Positions 43,549 to 52,768 are shown, numbered from the stretch's first letter. The stretch: DNA of 64,000 nt from SZUA-309 sp965233675 (GCA_965233675.1 OZ247498.1:2108001-2172000); one strand, 5' to 3'. Numbers and translations are program-made. The notes: generated from the letters alone by a model not told the origin.

Positions 43549-44532
43549 ATGAACGCAAGGGATCAGATCGAGGCGCTTCGGAAGGCCATGCAAACCGCCA
43601 TCGTCGGCCAGGAGGCTGTGGTGGAACGGCTCCTCATCGGCCTACTGGCGAATGGCAACCTGCTCGTTGAAGGCCTGCCCGGGCTTGCCAAGACCCGGGC
43701 CATCAAAGCTCTGGCCAGAAATCTGGAGGCGGAATTCAGCCGCATTCAGTTCACGCCGGACCTGCTGCCTGCAGACGTGACCGGCACCGAGATCTACTAC
43801 CAGAAAGCCGGGGCCGGCGAGTTCCGCTTCGAACCTGGACCGATCTTCGCCAACATCGTACTCGGCGACGAGATCAATCGGGCTCCGGCAAAGGTGCAGG
43901 CCGCCATGCTCGAAGCCATGGAGGAACGTCAGGTGACGGTGGCCGGAACCACCCACAGACTCCCGCCGTTCTACATGGTGATGGCCACCCAGAATCCGGT
44001 GGAACAGGAAGGCACCTATCCCCTGCCCGAGGCGCAGCTCGATCGCTTTCTCATGCATGTGCGCATCGACTACCCGCCGGTGGAGGACGAGGTGAAGATC
44101 ATCGAACTGGTCCGTGCGGAGGAAAACCAGGCGGCCGCTGCTTCCCGGGAGGAGCAGGACGATTCGCGCAGGATCCCGCAGCAGGCCGTTTTCGATGCGC
44201 GGGCGCAGATTGCAGACGTCCAGGTGGCGCCGGCCATGGCCCGCTATATGGCGGATCTCGTTTCCGCCACCCGGAATCCAGCCGGATTCTCGGAAGATCT
44301 GGATCGCTGGATCGACGTGGGCGCCAGCCCGCGGGGATCTCTGGCGCTGGACAAATGCGGTCGGGTGCACGCCTGGCTGAACGGTCGGGACTATGTGGAT
44401 CCGGAAGATATCCGGGCCATCGCTCACGATGTGCTGCGACATCGCCTGATGCTCTCCTACGAAGCACAGGGCGACGGTGTGGACAGCGACCAGGTGCTCG
44501 ATGCGCTCATCGAGCAGGTCGCGCTGCCTTAG
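43549..44532 (+). CDS. moxR: MoxR-family AAA+ ATPase
   Basis: A 327-residue ATPase heading a seven-gene operon. Walker A is EGLPGLAKTRA (about 42-52), Walker B is IVLGDEINRAP, and the sensor/insertion segments MVMATQNPVEQEGTYPLPEAQLDRFLMHV match MoxR. These are chaperone-like ATPases that work with VWA-domain proteins, often to mature metalloenzymes or handle envelope stress. The following genes (DUF58, DUF4381, two VWA proteins, TPR, BatD) are its usual partners. The client is unknown. Confidence 0.95.
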   Translation: MNARDQIEALRKAMQTAIVGQEAVVERLLIGLLANGNLLVEGLPGLAKTRAIKALARNLEAEFSRIQFTPDLLPADVTGTEIYYQKAGAGEFRFEPGPIFANIVLGDEINRAPAKVQAAMLEAMEERQVTVAGTTHRLPPFYMVMATQNPVEQEGTYPLPEAQLDRFLMHVRIDYPPVEDEVKIIELVRAEENQAAAASREEQDDSRRIPQQAVFDARAQIADVQVAPAMARYMADLVSATRNPAGFSEDLDRWIDVGASPRGSLALDKCGRVHAWLNGRDYVDPEDIRAIAHDVLRHRLMLSYEAQGDGVDSDQVLDALIEQVALP

Positions 44533-44544
44533 CGCATAAGTACC

Positions 44545-45486
44545 TTGACCAGCGACCCACACATCCATGTGAGTCTTGCGCACCTGCGCAGTCTGCAGAA
44601 CGCGGCACGGGGCCTCAGCTTTCTGCCGCGACAGCCGAGCGGCAGCGTCCTGAACGGCCGCCATGTCTCCCGCCTGCGCGGTCGCGGCCTGAACTTCGAG
44701 GAGATGCGCGACTACCAGTCTGGTGATGACATCCGCGCCATCGACTGGAAAGCGACTGCCCGCACCGGCGCCCCTCACGTGCGCGTATTCACCGAAGAGC
44801 GGGATCGGCCGGCACTGGTGGTGGTCGATCAGCGCATGAGCATGTTCTACGGCTCCCGACTGAACATGAAATCGGTGACCGCCGCCGAGGCGGCTGCCAT
44901 CGCGGCATTCCGTGTGCTCGACGCCGGCGACCGCATTGGTGGAATCGTCTTCAACGAAGCGCAGCATCTGGAATTTGCACCACGCCGTTCCCGACGGCGT
45001 CTATTCGCTTTCCTGGACTCGATCGCCGGCATGAACAGGACCCTGCACGCAGACAATCCGGCCATCGCCGGACCGGGGAATCTCAATACGGTTCTGAAAT
45101 CCGTGGCTCGCCTGTGCCGGCATGATCATCTGGTGCTGGTTCTGAGCGACTTCGATGGTATCGACGCGGCCACCGAGAAATACCTCGCAGGCATTGCAGA
45201 ACACAACGACCTCATCCTCGGACTCGTCCATGATCCGTCTGCGCGCGGTATCACCCGGCAACCGAAAGTGGTGCTCGGCGACGGCACCCGACAGGCCGAA
45301 GTGGATTTCGGCCGCCCGGAAGTCGTCGAGGCGGTACGCCAGGTCTCCTCTTCCCGGCTCGACCGCATTCTCGAATGGCAGACCCGGATCAATCTTTCGG
45401 TGCTGCCACTGTCCGCCGGCGACCCGACCCTGCCGCAACTGCGTAAGCTGATGGGTGCGGCCCCGCCTGTCCGTCGCGTGCGATGA
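44545..45486 (+). CDS. DUF58 domain protein
   Basis: A 313-residue protein starting at a TTG (44545), 12 bp after moxR; its ribosome-binding site is weak. The DUF58 signature RGRGLNFEEMRDYQSGDDIRAIDWKATAR (about 45-75) is followed by a VWA-like domain (RPALVVVDQRMSMFYGS). The metal-site pattern is incomplete here (D-Q-R-M-S), as in many DUF58 proteins. It has no membrane helix and is expected to act with MoxR and the membrane VWA proteins on the cytoplasmic side. It overlaps the DUF4381 gene by 4 bp. Confidence 0.92.
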   Translation: MTSDPHIHVSLAHLRSLQNAARGLSFLPRQPSGSVLNGRHVSRLRGRGLNFEEMRDYQSGDDIRAIDWKATARTGAPHVRVFTEERDRPALVVVDQRMSMFYGSRLNMKSVTAAEAAAIAAFRVLDAGDRIGGIVFNEAQHLEFAPRRSRRRLFAFLDSIAGMNRTLHADNPAIAGPGNLNTVLKSVARLCRHDHLVLVLSDFDGIDAATEKYLAGIAEHNDLILGLVHDPSARGITRQPKVVLGDGTRQAEVDFGRPEVVEAVRQVSSSRLDRILEWQTRINLSVLPLSAGDPTLPQLRKLMGAAPPVRRVR

Positions 45487-46007
45487 CCGAGACCAGCCCC
45501 TATCAGGGACTCAACCTGGCGGAACTGCTCGAACGCATGCACGACCTGGCCATGCCTGCGCCCGTTGTCTGGCTGCCGCAGACGGTGGGCTGGTGGGTGC
45601 TTCTCGGATGGGGACTCGCCCTGCTCCTGCTCGCCGGGTTGAAGTGGATGATTCACCGTCACAGGAACCGGTATCGACGGGAGGCTTTGATCCTCCTGCG
45701 CGATATTCAACGGACGGAGGCGGCGAAGGACGGGGCCGCTGCCGCCGTTGCCGAACTGGTCAGGCGCACGGCGTTGAGCGCTTATCCCCGAACCGAAGTG
45801 GCAGGCCTTTACGGCGCCGAATGGGCGGCTTTTCTGATTCGCACCAGCCAGAGAGACCCGCTGGTCGAGGCGGCCGCGGACAAGCTCGCCCGCGCGGCCT
45901 ATGCACCGGACAATGCACCGGACAATGCACCGGACAATGCCCCGAACATTTCATTAGACGACGTTGCTGCCTGTGCCGAGCGCTGGATACGCCGCCACCA
46001 TGCTTGA
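45483..46007 (+). CDS. DUF4381 membrane protein
   Basis: A 174-residue protein with one transmembrane helix (WWVLLGWGLALLLLAGLKWMI, about 38-58) and a cytoplasmic tail. The N-terminal LNLAELLERMHDLAMPAPVVWLPQTVGWW and RRTALSAYPRTEVAGLYGAEWAAFL are typical of DUF4381 in MoxR/Bat operons. Near the C-terminus four 12-bp repeats encode APDN-type units. It overlaps DUF58 by 4 bp and the next VWA gene by 8 bp. Its role is not known beyond belonging to the complex. Confidence 0.88.
   Translation: MTETSPYQGLNLAELLERMHDLAMPAPVVWLPQTVGWWVLLGWGLALLLLAGLKWMIHRHRNRYRREALILLRDIQRTEAAKDGAAAAVAELVRRTALSAYPRTEVAGLYGAEWAAFLIRTSQRDPLVEAAADKLARAAYAPDNAPDNAPDNAPNISLDDVAACAERWIRRHHA
45903..45950 (+). repeat. 12-bp in-frame repeat in the DUF4381 gene
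   Basis: GCACCGGACAAT is repeated exactly at 45903-45914, 45915-45926 and 45927-45938, with a changed fourth unit (45939-45950). It encodes Ala-Pro-Asp-Asn repeats in a linker before the last helix, so copy-number change would keep the frame. Confidence 0.9.
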
Positions 46008-46983
46008 GTTCGTCTATCCCTACGCGTTTCTCGCCCTGCCATTGCCGCTGCTCGTGCGCTGGCTTCTACCGCCGCACCGGGAACGGGTGAGTGCGCTCCG
46101 CGTTCCGTTCTTCGACGCCGTCGCGGAAGCCGCTGGCGCCGATCCACAATCAGGCTCGGTGATCCTGCGGCGACGTGCGCCGCAGATGCTGTTCGCCATT
46201 CTGTTCTGGGCAGGCATCGTAACCGGTCTGGCAAAACCGGAGTGGGTGGGCGAACCCATCACCCGAACGGAAGCCGCCCGCGACATCATGCTGGCCATTG
46301 ATCTGTCCGGTTCCATGGACTACCGGGATTTTCCAGGCACGAACGATGAGACGGTGAGCCGGTTCAACGCCGTGCAACGGGTGGTCGCAGAGTTCGTCGC
46401 CGCCCGGTCAACGGATCGCGTTGGCCTGATCGTCTTCGGCAATCGGGCCTATCTGCAGTTGCCGTTCAGCCGGGATCTGACCACTGCCGTCGCCCTGGTG
46501 GATCTCATGGCGGTGGGCATGGCCGGTCCACGAACAGCGCTCGGAGATGCCATCGGTCTCGCCATTCGTGCCTTCGAGTCGAGTACGGTGGAAGACCGGG
46601 TGCTCATACTGCTGACAGACGGCAACGACACCGCCAGCACCATGACACCCATCAATGCCGCAGAAATCGCCCGGCAGAACGGCATCCAGATCCACACCAT
46701 CGGTATCGGCGACGAAAGCGCGCGCGGTGAAGACCGGGTGGACTTCACCGCACTGGCCACCGTGGCCGAACGCACCGGTGGCACGTTCTCCAAAGCGGAG
46801 GACGAACAGTCACTGATGGGCATTTATGCGGCCATCGACGCAGCGACTCAGGCCGACGTGCGCACCGAGACCTGGCGGCCACGAACGTCACTCGTGCACT
46901 GGCCGGCTGGGGCCGTCGTGCTGCTGATGCTGCTGGGGTACGCCGTGGCCCTTACCCTCCGAACGATCAGGGCACGCCCGTGA
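46000..46983 (+). CDS. batA: BatA-like VWA-domain membrane protein
   Basis: The start is set at the ATG at 46000 (MLEFVYPYAFLALPLPLLVRW), giving 327 residues; a longer frame only adds codons overlapping the previous gene. N-terminal helices (about 7-25 and 65-80) and a C-terminal helix (VHWPAGAVVLLMLLGYAVAL) bracket a VWA domain with a complete metal site DLSGS (101-105), then TGGTALGDAI-like GPRTALGDAIGLAI and LTDGNDT. It matches BatA-type proteins that bind a partner through Mg2+. The next gene follows by TGATG. Confidence 0.92.
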   Translation: MLEFVYPYAFLALPLPLLVRWLLPPHRERVSALRVPFFDAVAEAAGADPQSGSVILRRRAPQMLFAILFWAGIVTGLAKPEWVGEPITRTEAARDIMLAIDLSGSMDYRDFPGTNDETVSRFNAVQRVVAEFVAARSTDRVGLIVFGNRAYLQLPFSRDLTTAVALVDLMAVGMAGPRTALGDAIGLAIRAFESSTVEDRVLILLTDGNDTASTMTPINAAEIARQNGIQIHTIGIGDESARGEDRVDFTALATVAERTGGTFSKAEDEQSLMGIYAAIDAATQADVRTETWRPRTSLVHWPAGAVVLLMLLGYAVALTLRTIRARP

Positions 46984-47966
46984 TGGAAGTGTTCCACTTC
47001 ATCCGGCCCGGCTGGCTCCTGGTGCTGCCCGCGCTGGGCCTGCTCTGGTGGCAGGTACGAAGACTGCTGACAGGCACCGGCGACGTGGGGGATCTGATCG
47101 CTCCACACCTTCGTGACGCACTCATCGTCAACAATCACTCGAACAATCGGCTGAAAGCCGTGGACGGCATCATGCTCTGCGGCTGTCTGCTGGCAATCGC
47201 GGCTGCCGGGCCCACCTGGTCCCGGGTGCCGGGCCCATGGTTCTCGGAAACCGCCCCGCTGGTGATCGCCGTGGAAGTGAGCGATTCCATGCGCGCCAAC
47301 GATGTTCTGCCCACTCGGCTCGATCGATCGAGATTCAAGATTCTGGATCTGATCGGCGCACGCACAGGTGCGCGCACGGCGATCATCGCTTATGCCGGCA
47401 GTGCCCACATTCTCGTGCCACCCAGTTCGGATCTGGCGGTCCTGAAGCCGCTGCTCGAAAGCCTGGATCCGGCCATCATGCCCATTTCAGGAGCGGCCGC
47501 GGCAACCACTTTACCGCTGGCACTGGAACTGCTCGGCGACGAGTCCGGCCACGGGTCCGTGCTGTTCGTGAACGACGGTTTCCTCCCGGAGGATGTGGAC
47601 GCTTTGAAGGAATTCTCCGCCAAGCAGGATAGCCCCGGACTCTTCGCCCTGGTGGTCGGCACCGACGAAGGCGGGGTGGCACTGATGCCGGATGGTACGC
47701 CTGTCACCGATGCGGCGGGCAGCAGGCAGAGCACCGGCGTGGATGGCAGCCTGCTCAGTCAGGTGGCGCGTGCCAGCGGAATGACCATCATCCGAATGCG
47801 CAACGACCAGACGGATCTACGCATTCTCCTGGCCGGTATCGCCTCGCACCTGGCGCAAGCCGCGGACCCTGAATCCCAGTGGCGGGATGAGGGATGGTGG
47901 CTGCTCTGGCCGGCGGCCTTGCTGATGCTGCTCTGGTTCCGTCAGGGATGGACGATGCGCTGGTGA
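46983..47966 (+). CDS. batB: BatB-like VWA-domain membrane protein
   Basis: The start is taken as the ATG at 46983 (MEVFHFIRPGWLLVLPALGLLWW), sharing TGATG with the previous stop; a GTG one codon earlier also fits. The 327-residue protein has N-terminal helices, a VWA domain and a C-terminal helix (WWLLWPAALLMLLWF). The metal site reads E-V-S-D-S (98-102) instead of D-x-S-x-S, so metal binding may be altered or lost. Otherwise the order and length match BatB. A TPR protein gene overlaps its end. Confidence 0.88.
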   Translation: MEVFHFIRPGWLLVLPALGLLWWQVRRLLTGTGDVGDLIAPHLRDALIVNNHSNNRLKAVDGIMLCGCLLAIAAAGPTWSRVPGPWFSETAPLVIAVEVSDSMRANDVLPTRLDRSRFKILDLIGARTGARTAIIAYAGSAHILVPPSSDLAVLKPLLESLDPAIMPISGAAAATTLPLALELLGDESGHGSVLFVNDGFLPEDVDALKEFSAKQDSPGLFALVVGTDEGGVALMPDGTPVTDAAGSRQSTGVDGSLLSQVARASGMTIIRMRNDQTDLRILLAGIASHLAQAADPESQWRDEGWWLLWPAALLMLLWFRQGWTMRW

Positions 47967-48610
47967 AACAGACCATCAACAGGCTCGTCCACGCACCCTT
48001 CCTCACCCAGGCGCTGGCACTCACGGCATGCGCTCTGGCAATCCTGTACTGGTTGGCACTGGAACACGGCGGCTTCATCAATCTGTGGCTCAGCGCCGAC
48101 CAGCAGGGTCAACGGGCGTTCGACAACAAAGCCTATGCGCTCGCGGCAGAACATTTTGCCGACCCCGCCTGGCAGGGGGTTGCCTACTACCGCAACGGTG
48201 CATACGCCGAAGCGGCGGAAGCCTTCGGGCGTGTCGGTTCGGCCGAAGCCTTTTTCAATCGGGGCAATGCCTTCATGAAGCGCTTCGAGTTCGCAAAGGC
48301 CATCACCGCCTATGAACAGGCCGTTGTGGAGAAGCCGGACTGGGAGGCGGCTGCAGACAATCTGGCACTCGCCCGTTACACAATCGACTACGTGGAGGAG
48401 ACGCGGGAACAGAGCGCGACCGGCAAGCTGGAAGCCGATGACGTGGTCTACGACAACGAGCGCGAGCGGGGACAGGAAATCACCGTGGATCGGGAAAGCA
48501 CCCTGGAAGCGGCTTCCGCCGAAAAATGGATGCGTTCGGTCGATACGGAAACGGCCGACTTTCTCCGTTCCCGGTTTCAACTCGAAGCGTCCCGCAGAGG
48601 CGAGCTGTGA
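47948..48610 (+). CDS. batC: BatC-like TPR membrane protein
   Basis: The protein is about 220 residues if started at the ATG at 47948; a GTG at 47963 (GTGA overlap with the batB stop) is as good. A transmembrane helix (FLTQALALTACALAILYWLAL) is followed by TPR-like units: KAYALAAEHFADPAWQGVAYYRNGAYAEAAEAF and AFFNRGNAFMKRFEFAKAITAYEQAVVEKPDWEAA. The acidic C-terminus ends SRRGEL. It would scaffold the complex in the periplasm or at the membrane face. The position after two VWA genes supports a BatC assignment. Confidence 0.85.
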   Translation: MDDALVKQTINRLVHAPFLTQALALTACALAILYWLALEHGGFINLWLSADQQGQRAFDNKAYALAAEHFADPAWQGVAYYRNGAYAEAAEAFGRVGSAEAFFNRGNAFMKRFEFAKAITAYEQAVVEKPDWEAAADNLALARYTIDYVEETREQSATGKLEADDVVYDNERERGQEITVDRESTLEAASAEKWMRSVDTETADFLRSRFQLEASRRGEL

Positions 48611-49920
48611 CTGTACCGCGCCGTCTCCGCATTCTGCTGGTGCTGATGACGATGACCGTCTTCAGTACGCCTGCCCGCGCAGATACCGAAGATCCCATCG
48701 TCCGAATCACCCTATCGCCCGGGACCGTGGATCTCGGTGAATCGGCGCGCATGCAGATCACGGTGCTGGTGCCCACCTGGCAGCCGGTCCCACCCCTTTT
48801 TCCGAGCTTCGAGATTCCCAACGCGATCACCCGGCTACCGGCGAACAGCGCCCATCCAACCAGCGAAAAGGTCGGCCCGGACACCTGGTCCGGGATCATC
48901 CGGAACTACCAGGTGACACCGCTGATCGCTGCGGACTTCCGTCTGGGTGGCGAACAGATCCGCATCACCTGGGCGGACCCCGGTAAGGCCAACCGGCAGA
49001 TGGACGTCCCGGTGCCGGTTGCCTCGCTCTCGGTCCGCATGCCCCCCGGTGCAGCACAACTCGATCCGTATCTGGCAGGCAGCCGGTTCACCCTGGAGCG
49101 CACCATCGATGACCCGGGGCAGACACTGGCCGTGGGTGATGCGCTGGTGATTCACTACCGGGCGACCCTGGATGGTATGCCGGCCCTCTTCCTGCCGCCG
49201 CTCGCACCCGGATTCAGCAGTCCGCTGGTCAGCGCCTATCCTGAAGAGCCGGAGATCAGCCAGAGTGAAGCAGGCAGGGCCGTGCGCGAGGAAACACTCA
49301 CTCTGTTGCTGAATCGCAGTGGTCGACTCGAACTGCCCGGCCGGACCGTCGCCTGGTGGAACACGACCACGGAACAGATTGAACAGGCGCACATCGAAGC
49401 GATGGAGATCGACATAGCCGCCGCAACCATTGAAGACCGTATGCCTGAGGGCAACCCCCAGGCAGGTACAGACCTTCGCGCGCTGCTGCCGGCAGAATTG
49501 ATCGGTCTGTTGATCGCGCTCTTGATCGCCCTGTTGATCGTCCTGGTGGTCCGGCGCTGGCTGCCCCGGCTGCTGATGGCCCGTCGGCGTCGGGCCGCCG
49601 CGTTCAAAGAGAGCGAGGCCTACGCCTTCGCGGCGCTCAAGAAGGCTGCCAGTCCCCGCTCGGTCTATACTGGCGCCCTCTGCTGGCTTAAGCGCCTGAA
49701 TCCGGACCTGGACCTCAGACAGTTCGCCGCCCGCTTCGGCAGCCCTGCATTGAGTGCCGAAGTGGAAGCGCTATCCCGTGGTTTGTACAGAGAGACGAAC
49801 GAACCCTTTGAAGTCCGCACCTTTCTACGCGCACTGGCGGACGCCCGTTCGAACTATCTGGCGGCGCATCAGGCTATGGAGAGCCACCAGCTGGCGCCGC
49901 TGAACCCGGCACCGCACTGA
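48607..49920 (+). CDS. batD: BatD-like protein
   Basis: The start is placed at a GTG (48607) that shares GTGA with the BatC stop, with AGAGG 7 bp upstream; this gives a signal peptide (PRRLRILLVLMTMTVFSTPARA). The 437-residue protein has a large periplasmic beta-rich region (IVRITLSPGTVDLGESARMQITV, LTLLLNRSGRLELPGRTVAWWNTTT), then a transmembrane helix (about 325-345) made of LLIA repeats, and a cytoplasmic helical tail. This order matches BatD at the end of Bat operons. The helix is coded by a 12-bp repeat (49507-49542). Confidence 0.88.
   Translation: MTVPRRLRILLVLMTMTVFSTPARADTEDPIVRITLSPGTVDLGESARMQITVLVPTWQPVPPLFPSFEIPNAITRLPANSAHPTSEKVGPDTWSGIIRNYQVTPLIAADFRLGGEQIRITWADPGKANRQMDVPVPVASLSVRMPPGAAQLDPYLAGSRFTLERTIDDPGQTLAVGDALVIHYRATLDGMPALFLPPLAPGFSSPLVSAYPEEPEISQSEAGRAVREETLTLLLNRSGRLELPGRTVAWWNTTTEQIEQAHIEAMEIDIAAATIEDRMPEGNPQAGTDLRALLPAELIGLLIALLIALLIVLVVRRWLPRLLMARRRRAAAFKESEAYAFAALKKAASPRSVYTGALCWLKRLNPDLDLRQFAARFGSPALSAEVEALSRGLYRETNEPFEVRTFLRALADARSNYLAAHQAMESHQLAPLNPAPH
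49507..49542 (+). repeat. 12-bp repeat in the BatD transmembrane helix
   Basis: Three units beginning CT[GC]TTGATCG at 49507-49518, 49519-49530 and 49531-49542 encode Leu-Leu-Ile-Ala/Val repeats. The copies differ at single bases, so this could also be simple codon preference in a hydrophobic helix. Confidence 0.6.
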
Positions 49921-49941
49921 CGGATACCGTCCGGCAATGCC

Positions 49942-50943
49942 TCAGTCGACGGCCAATCCATCGATGGCCGCCTGCATCGTCTGTCTGGTCACCTCGAATC
50001 GATCCTGACCCCACGGCATGGGCATGAGCACAGGATGCTCCACACCCGCGTCCGCATAGGACCTGACAAACGAACCCACCTCACCGGCACTGCCGATGAA
50101 ATCGATGGCCTGGATCATCCGTTCCGAAATGGCAGCCAGTGCGCCTTCGCGGTCCCTGTCTGCCTGGCGGGCACGCAGTTCATCGACCTCTTCGCTGAAA
50201 CCGGCGCGTCTGAACATCCGCGCATACCCATCCGCCATGGCGTAGTTGAAAAGGTCTTTGCGGGCGGATGTGGCCGTGCGCTCATTCAATTCAGCCACTG
50301 CCGCATGCACATAGGCGAAGATCCTGGCCTGACCGCCTTTACGTACCTGGGCGACCGATTCGGCGACGTGGGAGGCAGGCAGATAGTTGAGCAGCACGCC
50401 GTCCGCCACCTCGCCCGCCAGCTTGAGCATCTGCGGGTTCAATGCAGCCATCACGATTCTCGGCCGACGCTCGCCGAGACGCACGGCCAGCCTGAATCGC
50501 TTCACCTGCCAGAAGTCTCCCTCGAAGGTGACGGACTCACCGGAGAGACACTCTCTGAGGAGCGCCACGTACTCCCGCATCATGGCAACCGGTCGGTCTG
50601 TGCTCGGCTCACCATGACCGCGCAGAATACCCGGCGCGGAAACGCCTACACCCAGCCACACGTCCGAGTCCGGGCTCATTGCCTGGAGGGTGGCCGCCGA
50701 CATGGCGGCCAACGGCGGCGTACGCAACTGAACGGGCACGATGCCCGTCGCCAGATCCAGTCCGGGCGCCACAGCCGACACACCACCCAGGAGGGAGAAT
50801 GCATCCGTGCCGGTCGCCTCGACCGTCCACATCGACCGATAGCCGAGTTCATCCGCCAACCGGGCGATATCCAGCACGCCGCGGGGGCCGAGTACGGCCA
50901 GGCTTCCAAAGGTGACACCCAGGGGTACGCTCGTCTCAGTCAT
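49942..50943 (-). CDS. LLM-class flavin-dependent oxidoreductase (2)
   Basis: A 333-residue luciferase-like protein. LGPRGVLDIARLADELGYRSMWTVEATGTDAFSLLG, LDLATGIVPVQLRTPPLAAMSAATLQAMSPDSDVWLGVGVSAP and RRPRIVMAALNPQMLKLAGEVADGVLLNYLPASHV match the F420/FMN-dependent LLM family. It probably acts alone on a small organic substrate. It is convergent with the Bat operon (21-bp gap) and divergent from a thioesterase gene. The cofactor and substrate are unknown. Confidence 0.88.
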   Translation of the reverse strand: MTETSVPLGVTFGSLAVLGPRGVLDIARLADELGYRSMWTVEATGTDAFSLLGGVSAVAPGLDLATGIVPVQLRTPPLAAMSAATLQAMSPDSDVWLGVGVSAPGILRGHGEPSTDRPVAMMREYVALLRECLSGESVTFEGDFWQVKRFRLAVRLGERRPRIVMAALNPQMLKLAGEVADGVLLNYLPASHVAESVAQVRKGGQARIFAYVHAAVAELNERTATSARKDLFNYAMADGYARMFRRAGFSEEVDELRARQADRDREGALAAISERMIQAIDFIGSAGEVGSFVRSYADAGVEHPVLMPMPWGQDRFEVTRQTMQAAIDGLAVD

Positions 50944-50995
50944 GCTGCTTGGTTATCCGATTGAAAGCGGGATAGATTAGCCTCCGAGGCAACGA

Positions 50996-51808
50996 ATGGA
51001 CACTGTGAGCTTGAACCAGTACGACGATGAAACGACGGTGGAGCGCATCGACGAGCAGCGCTTCCGGGGCCAGGTGAACGGCAACTGGAACATCGGTGAC
51101 AACCCGAATGGCGGCTACCTGGTTTCGCTGGTCACTCAGGCACTCTCCCAGGCCATCGATCACCCGGACCCGATCAGCGTCACCACCCATTTTCTGCGGC
51201 CGGCTCTGGCCGATGATGCCTGTGAGATCGACGTGGATATCATCCGCACCGGACGCACACTCAGTACGGTGCGTGCCACACTCAGTCAGGCCGGCAAGGC
51301 CCGGCTCAGTCTGCTCGCCGCGTACTCGGACCTGAGCGTGTCTGCCGGTCTGGATTCGGACATCACCCTGCCCGCACCTGTCATGCCTAAGGCAGACGAC
51401 TGCGTGCAGCGATCGGCAGAGAACCAGGGCGTGCAGTTACCCATCCTCCAGCGGCTGGATATCCGCCTGGACCCTGTCTGTGCCACGCCAGGCGACTCTG
51501 ATCAGGCAATGATCCAGGGCAGGGTCCGATTTCTGGATGACCGGGCGCCGGATACCCGCTCGCTGCTGCTGTTCACCGACAGCTTTCCCCCGTCACCCTT
51601 CAGCAAATTCGGCTCTATCGGCTGGGTGCCGACACTGGAGCTCACCGTGCACGTGCGCCGGCGACCGGTCCCTGGCTGGATCGTGGCACAGCTCAGAACC
51701 GACGATCTCTGCGAAGGCCGCATGGTCGAAACCGGCGCACTCTGGGACAGTGCAGGCCACCTGGTGGCACAAAGCCGGCAGATTGGCCTGGTGATGAAGC
51801 GTGACTAG
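50996..51808 (+). CDS. Acyl-CoA thioesterase-like double-hotdog protein
   Basis: A 270-residue protein. The N-terminal hotdog half has WNIGDNPNGGYLVSLVTQALSQAIDHPDPISVTTHFLRPA, a pattern of TesB-like thioesterases acting on hydrophobic acyl-CoA. The second half contains DRAPDTRSLLLFTDSFPPSPFSKFGSIGWVPTLELTVHVRRRP, typical of the long double-hotdog form. It would hydrolyse acyl-CoA to free acid in the cytoplasm. It starts with GAGG close to the ATG and is divergent from the LLM gene. The chain-length preference cannot be read. Confidence 0.82.
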   Translation: MDTVSLNQYDDETTVERIDEQRFRGQVNGNWNIGDNPNGGYLVSLVTQALSQAIDHPDPISVTTHFLRPALADDACEIDVDIIRTGRTLSTVRATLSQAGKARLSLLAAYSDLSVSAGLDSDITLPAPVMPKADDCVQRSAENQGVQLPILQRLDIRLDPVCATPGDSDQAMIQGRVRFLDDRAPDTRSLLLFTDSFPPSPFSKFGSIGWVPTLELTVHVRRRPVPGWIVAQLRTDDLCEGRMVETGALWDSAGHLVAQSRQIGLVMKRD

Positions 51809-51871
51809 CCATTCAATGCCGAGGCGTCGGGTGCTAGCCTCCCGCGCAGCCAACCACGAATGGAACCTCGA

Positions 51872-52762
51872 ATGCGACAGCTCAAAGCGCTGCTTACGTT
51901 ATGCAGCCTGATCCTCTGTGCGACCCTGCTCGCCGATACGTCACAGGCCCCAAGTGCAGAGAACAATGGCGCTGGGGAAAATGGCGCTAGGGAAAATGGC
52001 GCGATCAGAAAACCAGCGCCTGTCGAAGAACTCAGGCCCGGCATTCTGCGGGGTTATCTCACCCCGGCGGACTATCCGGACAGCCTGGCCCTGCTGCCGC
52101 CACCACCGGCACCGGGATCTGCCGCCCAGGCCGCGGATGAGGAGATCAGCGAGCATCTGCTGACGTTACACGATTCGGTCCGATTCGAATTAGCCCGTCT
52201 GGACAATGATCTATCCTTTCCCAACGCAGCGGGCACATTCTCCTGCACGCTCGGCGTGCCGATCTCGGAATCAGAAACGCCCTTTCTCTATCAGTTGCTG
52301 CGACGCTCGCTCGCCGATGCCGGCCTGGCAACCTATGCCGCTAAAACGCACTACAAACGCAGCCGGCCATTCATGCTGAACGAAGCCGGCAACTGCGCGA
52401 CCGAACGGGAACAGGCCATGCTGCGCGGCGATCCTTCCTACCCTTCCGGCCACACGGCAATCGGCTGGGCCTGGGCACTCATCCTGACCAGTCTGGCCCC
52501 GGCGCAAGCAGATGCACTGCTCCAACGTGGTATGGCCTACGGCGAAAGTCGAGCGGTGTGTAACGTGCACTGGCCGAGCGATGTGACCGCTGGACGAACC
52601 GTCGGTGCTGCGGCCGTTGCCGTGCTGCAGAGCAACGAAGTATTTCGCCACGATCTCGCCGAGGCACGCCGTGAACTGGCGGCAGCCCGCAGTGCGGGTG
52701 GTATGCCGAACCGGGATTGCGACCTGGAAAGCCAGGCCCTGCAGGTACGGTTGTTTCCCTGA
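51872..52762 (+). CDS. Class A acid phosphatase (PAP2 family)
   Basis: The start is put at the ATG at 51872 with GGAA upstream; an ATG at 51860 has no ribosome-binding site. After a signal peptide (QLKALLTLCSLILCATLLADT) and a repetitive NGA[GR]ENGA linker comes a periplasmic PAP2 domain. Its three motifs are KTHYKRSRPF, PSYPSGHTAIG and ESRAVCNVHWPSDV, holding the phosphate-binding Lys/Arg and the two catalytic His. It hydrolyses phosphate monoesters, releasing phosphate in the periplasm. The 296-residue length is a little above typical PhoN/PhoC because of the linker. It is convergent with the DUF4010 gene (6-bp gap). Confidence 0.92.
   Translation: MRQLKALLTLCSLILCATLLADTSQAPSAENNGAGENGARENGAIRKPAPVEELRPGILRGYLTPADYPDSLALLPPPPAPGSAAQAADEEISEHLLTLHDSVRFELARLDNDLSFPNAAGTFSCTLGVPISESETPFLYQLLRRSLADAGLATYAAKTHYKRSRPFMLNEAGNCATEREQAMLRGDPSYPSGHTAIGWAWALILTSLAPAQADALLQRGMAYGESRAVCNVHWPSDVTAGRTVGAAAVAVLQSNEVFRHDLAEARRELAAARSAGGMPNRDCDLESQALQVRLFP
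51964..52008 (+). repeat. 15-bp in-frame repeat after the PAP2 signal peptide
   Basis: Units AAATGGCGCTGGGGA-like at 51964-51978, 51979-51993 and 51994-52008 encode Asn-Gly-Ala-[GR]-Glu repeats. The third unit diverges after nine bases. They sit in the linker between signal peptide and catalytic domain. Confidence 0.8.
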
Positions 52763-52768
52763 GGCTGA

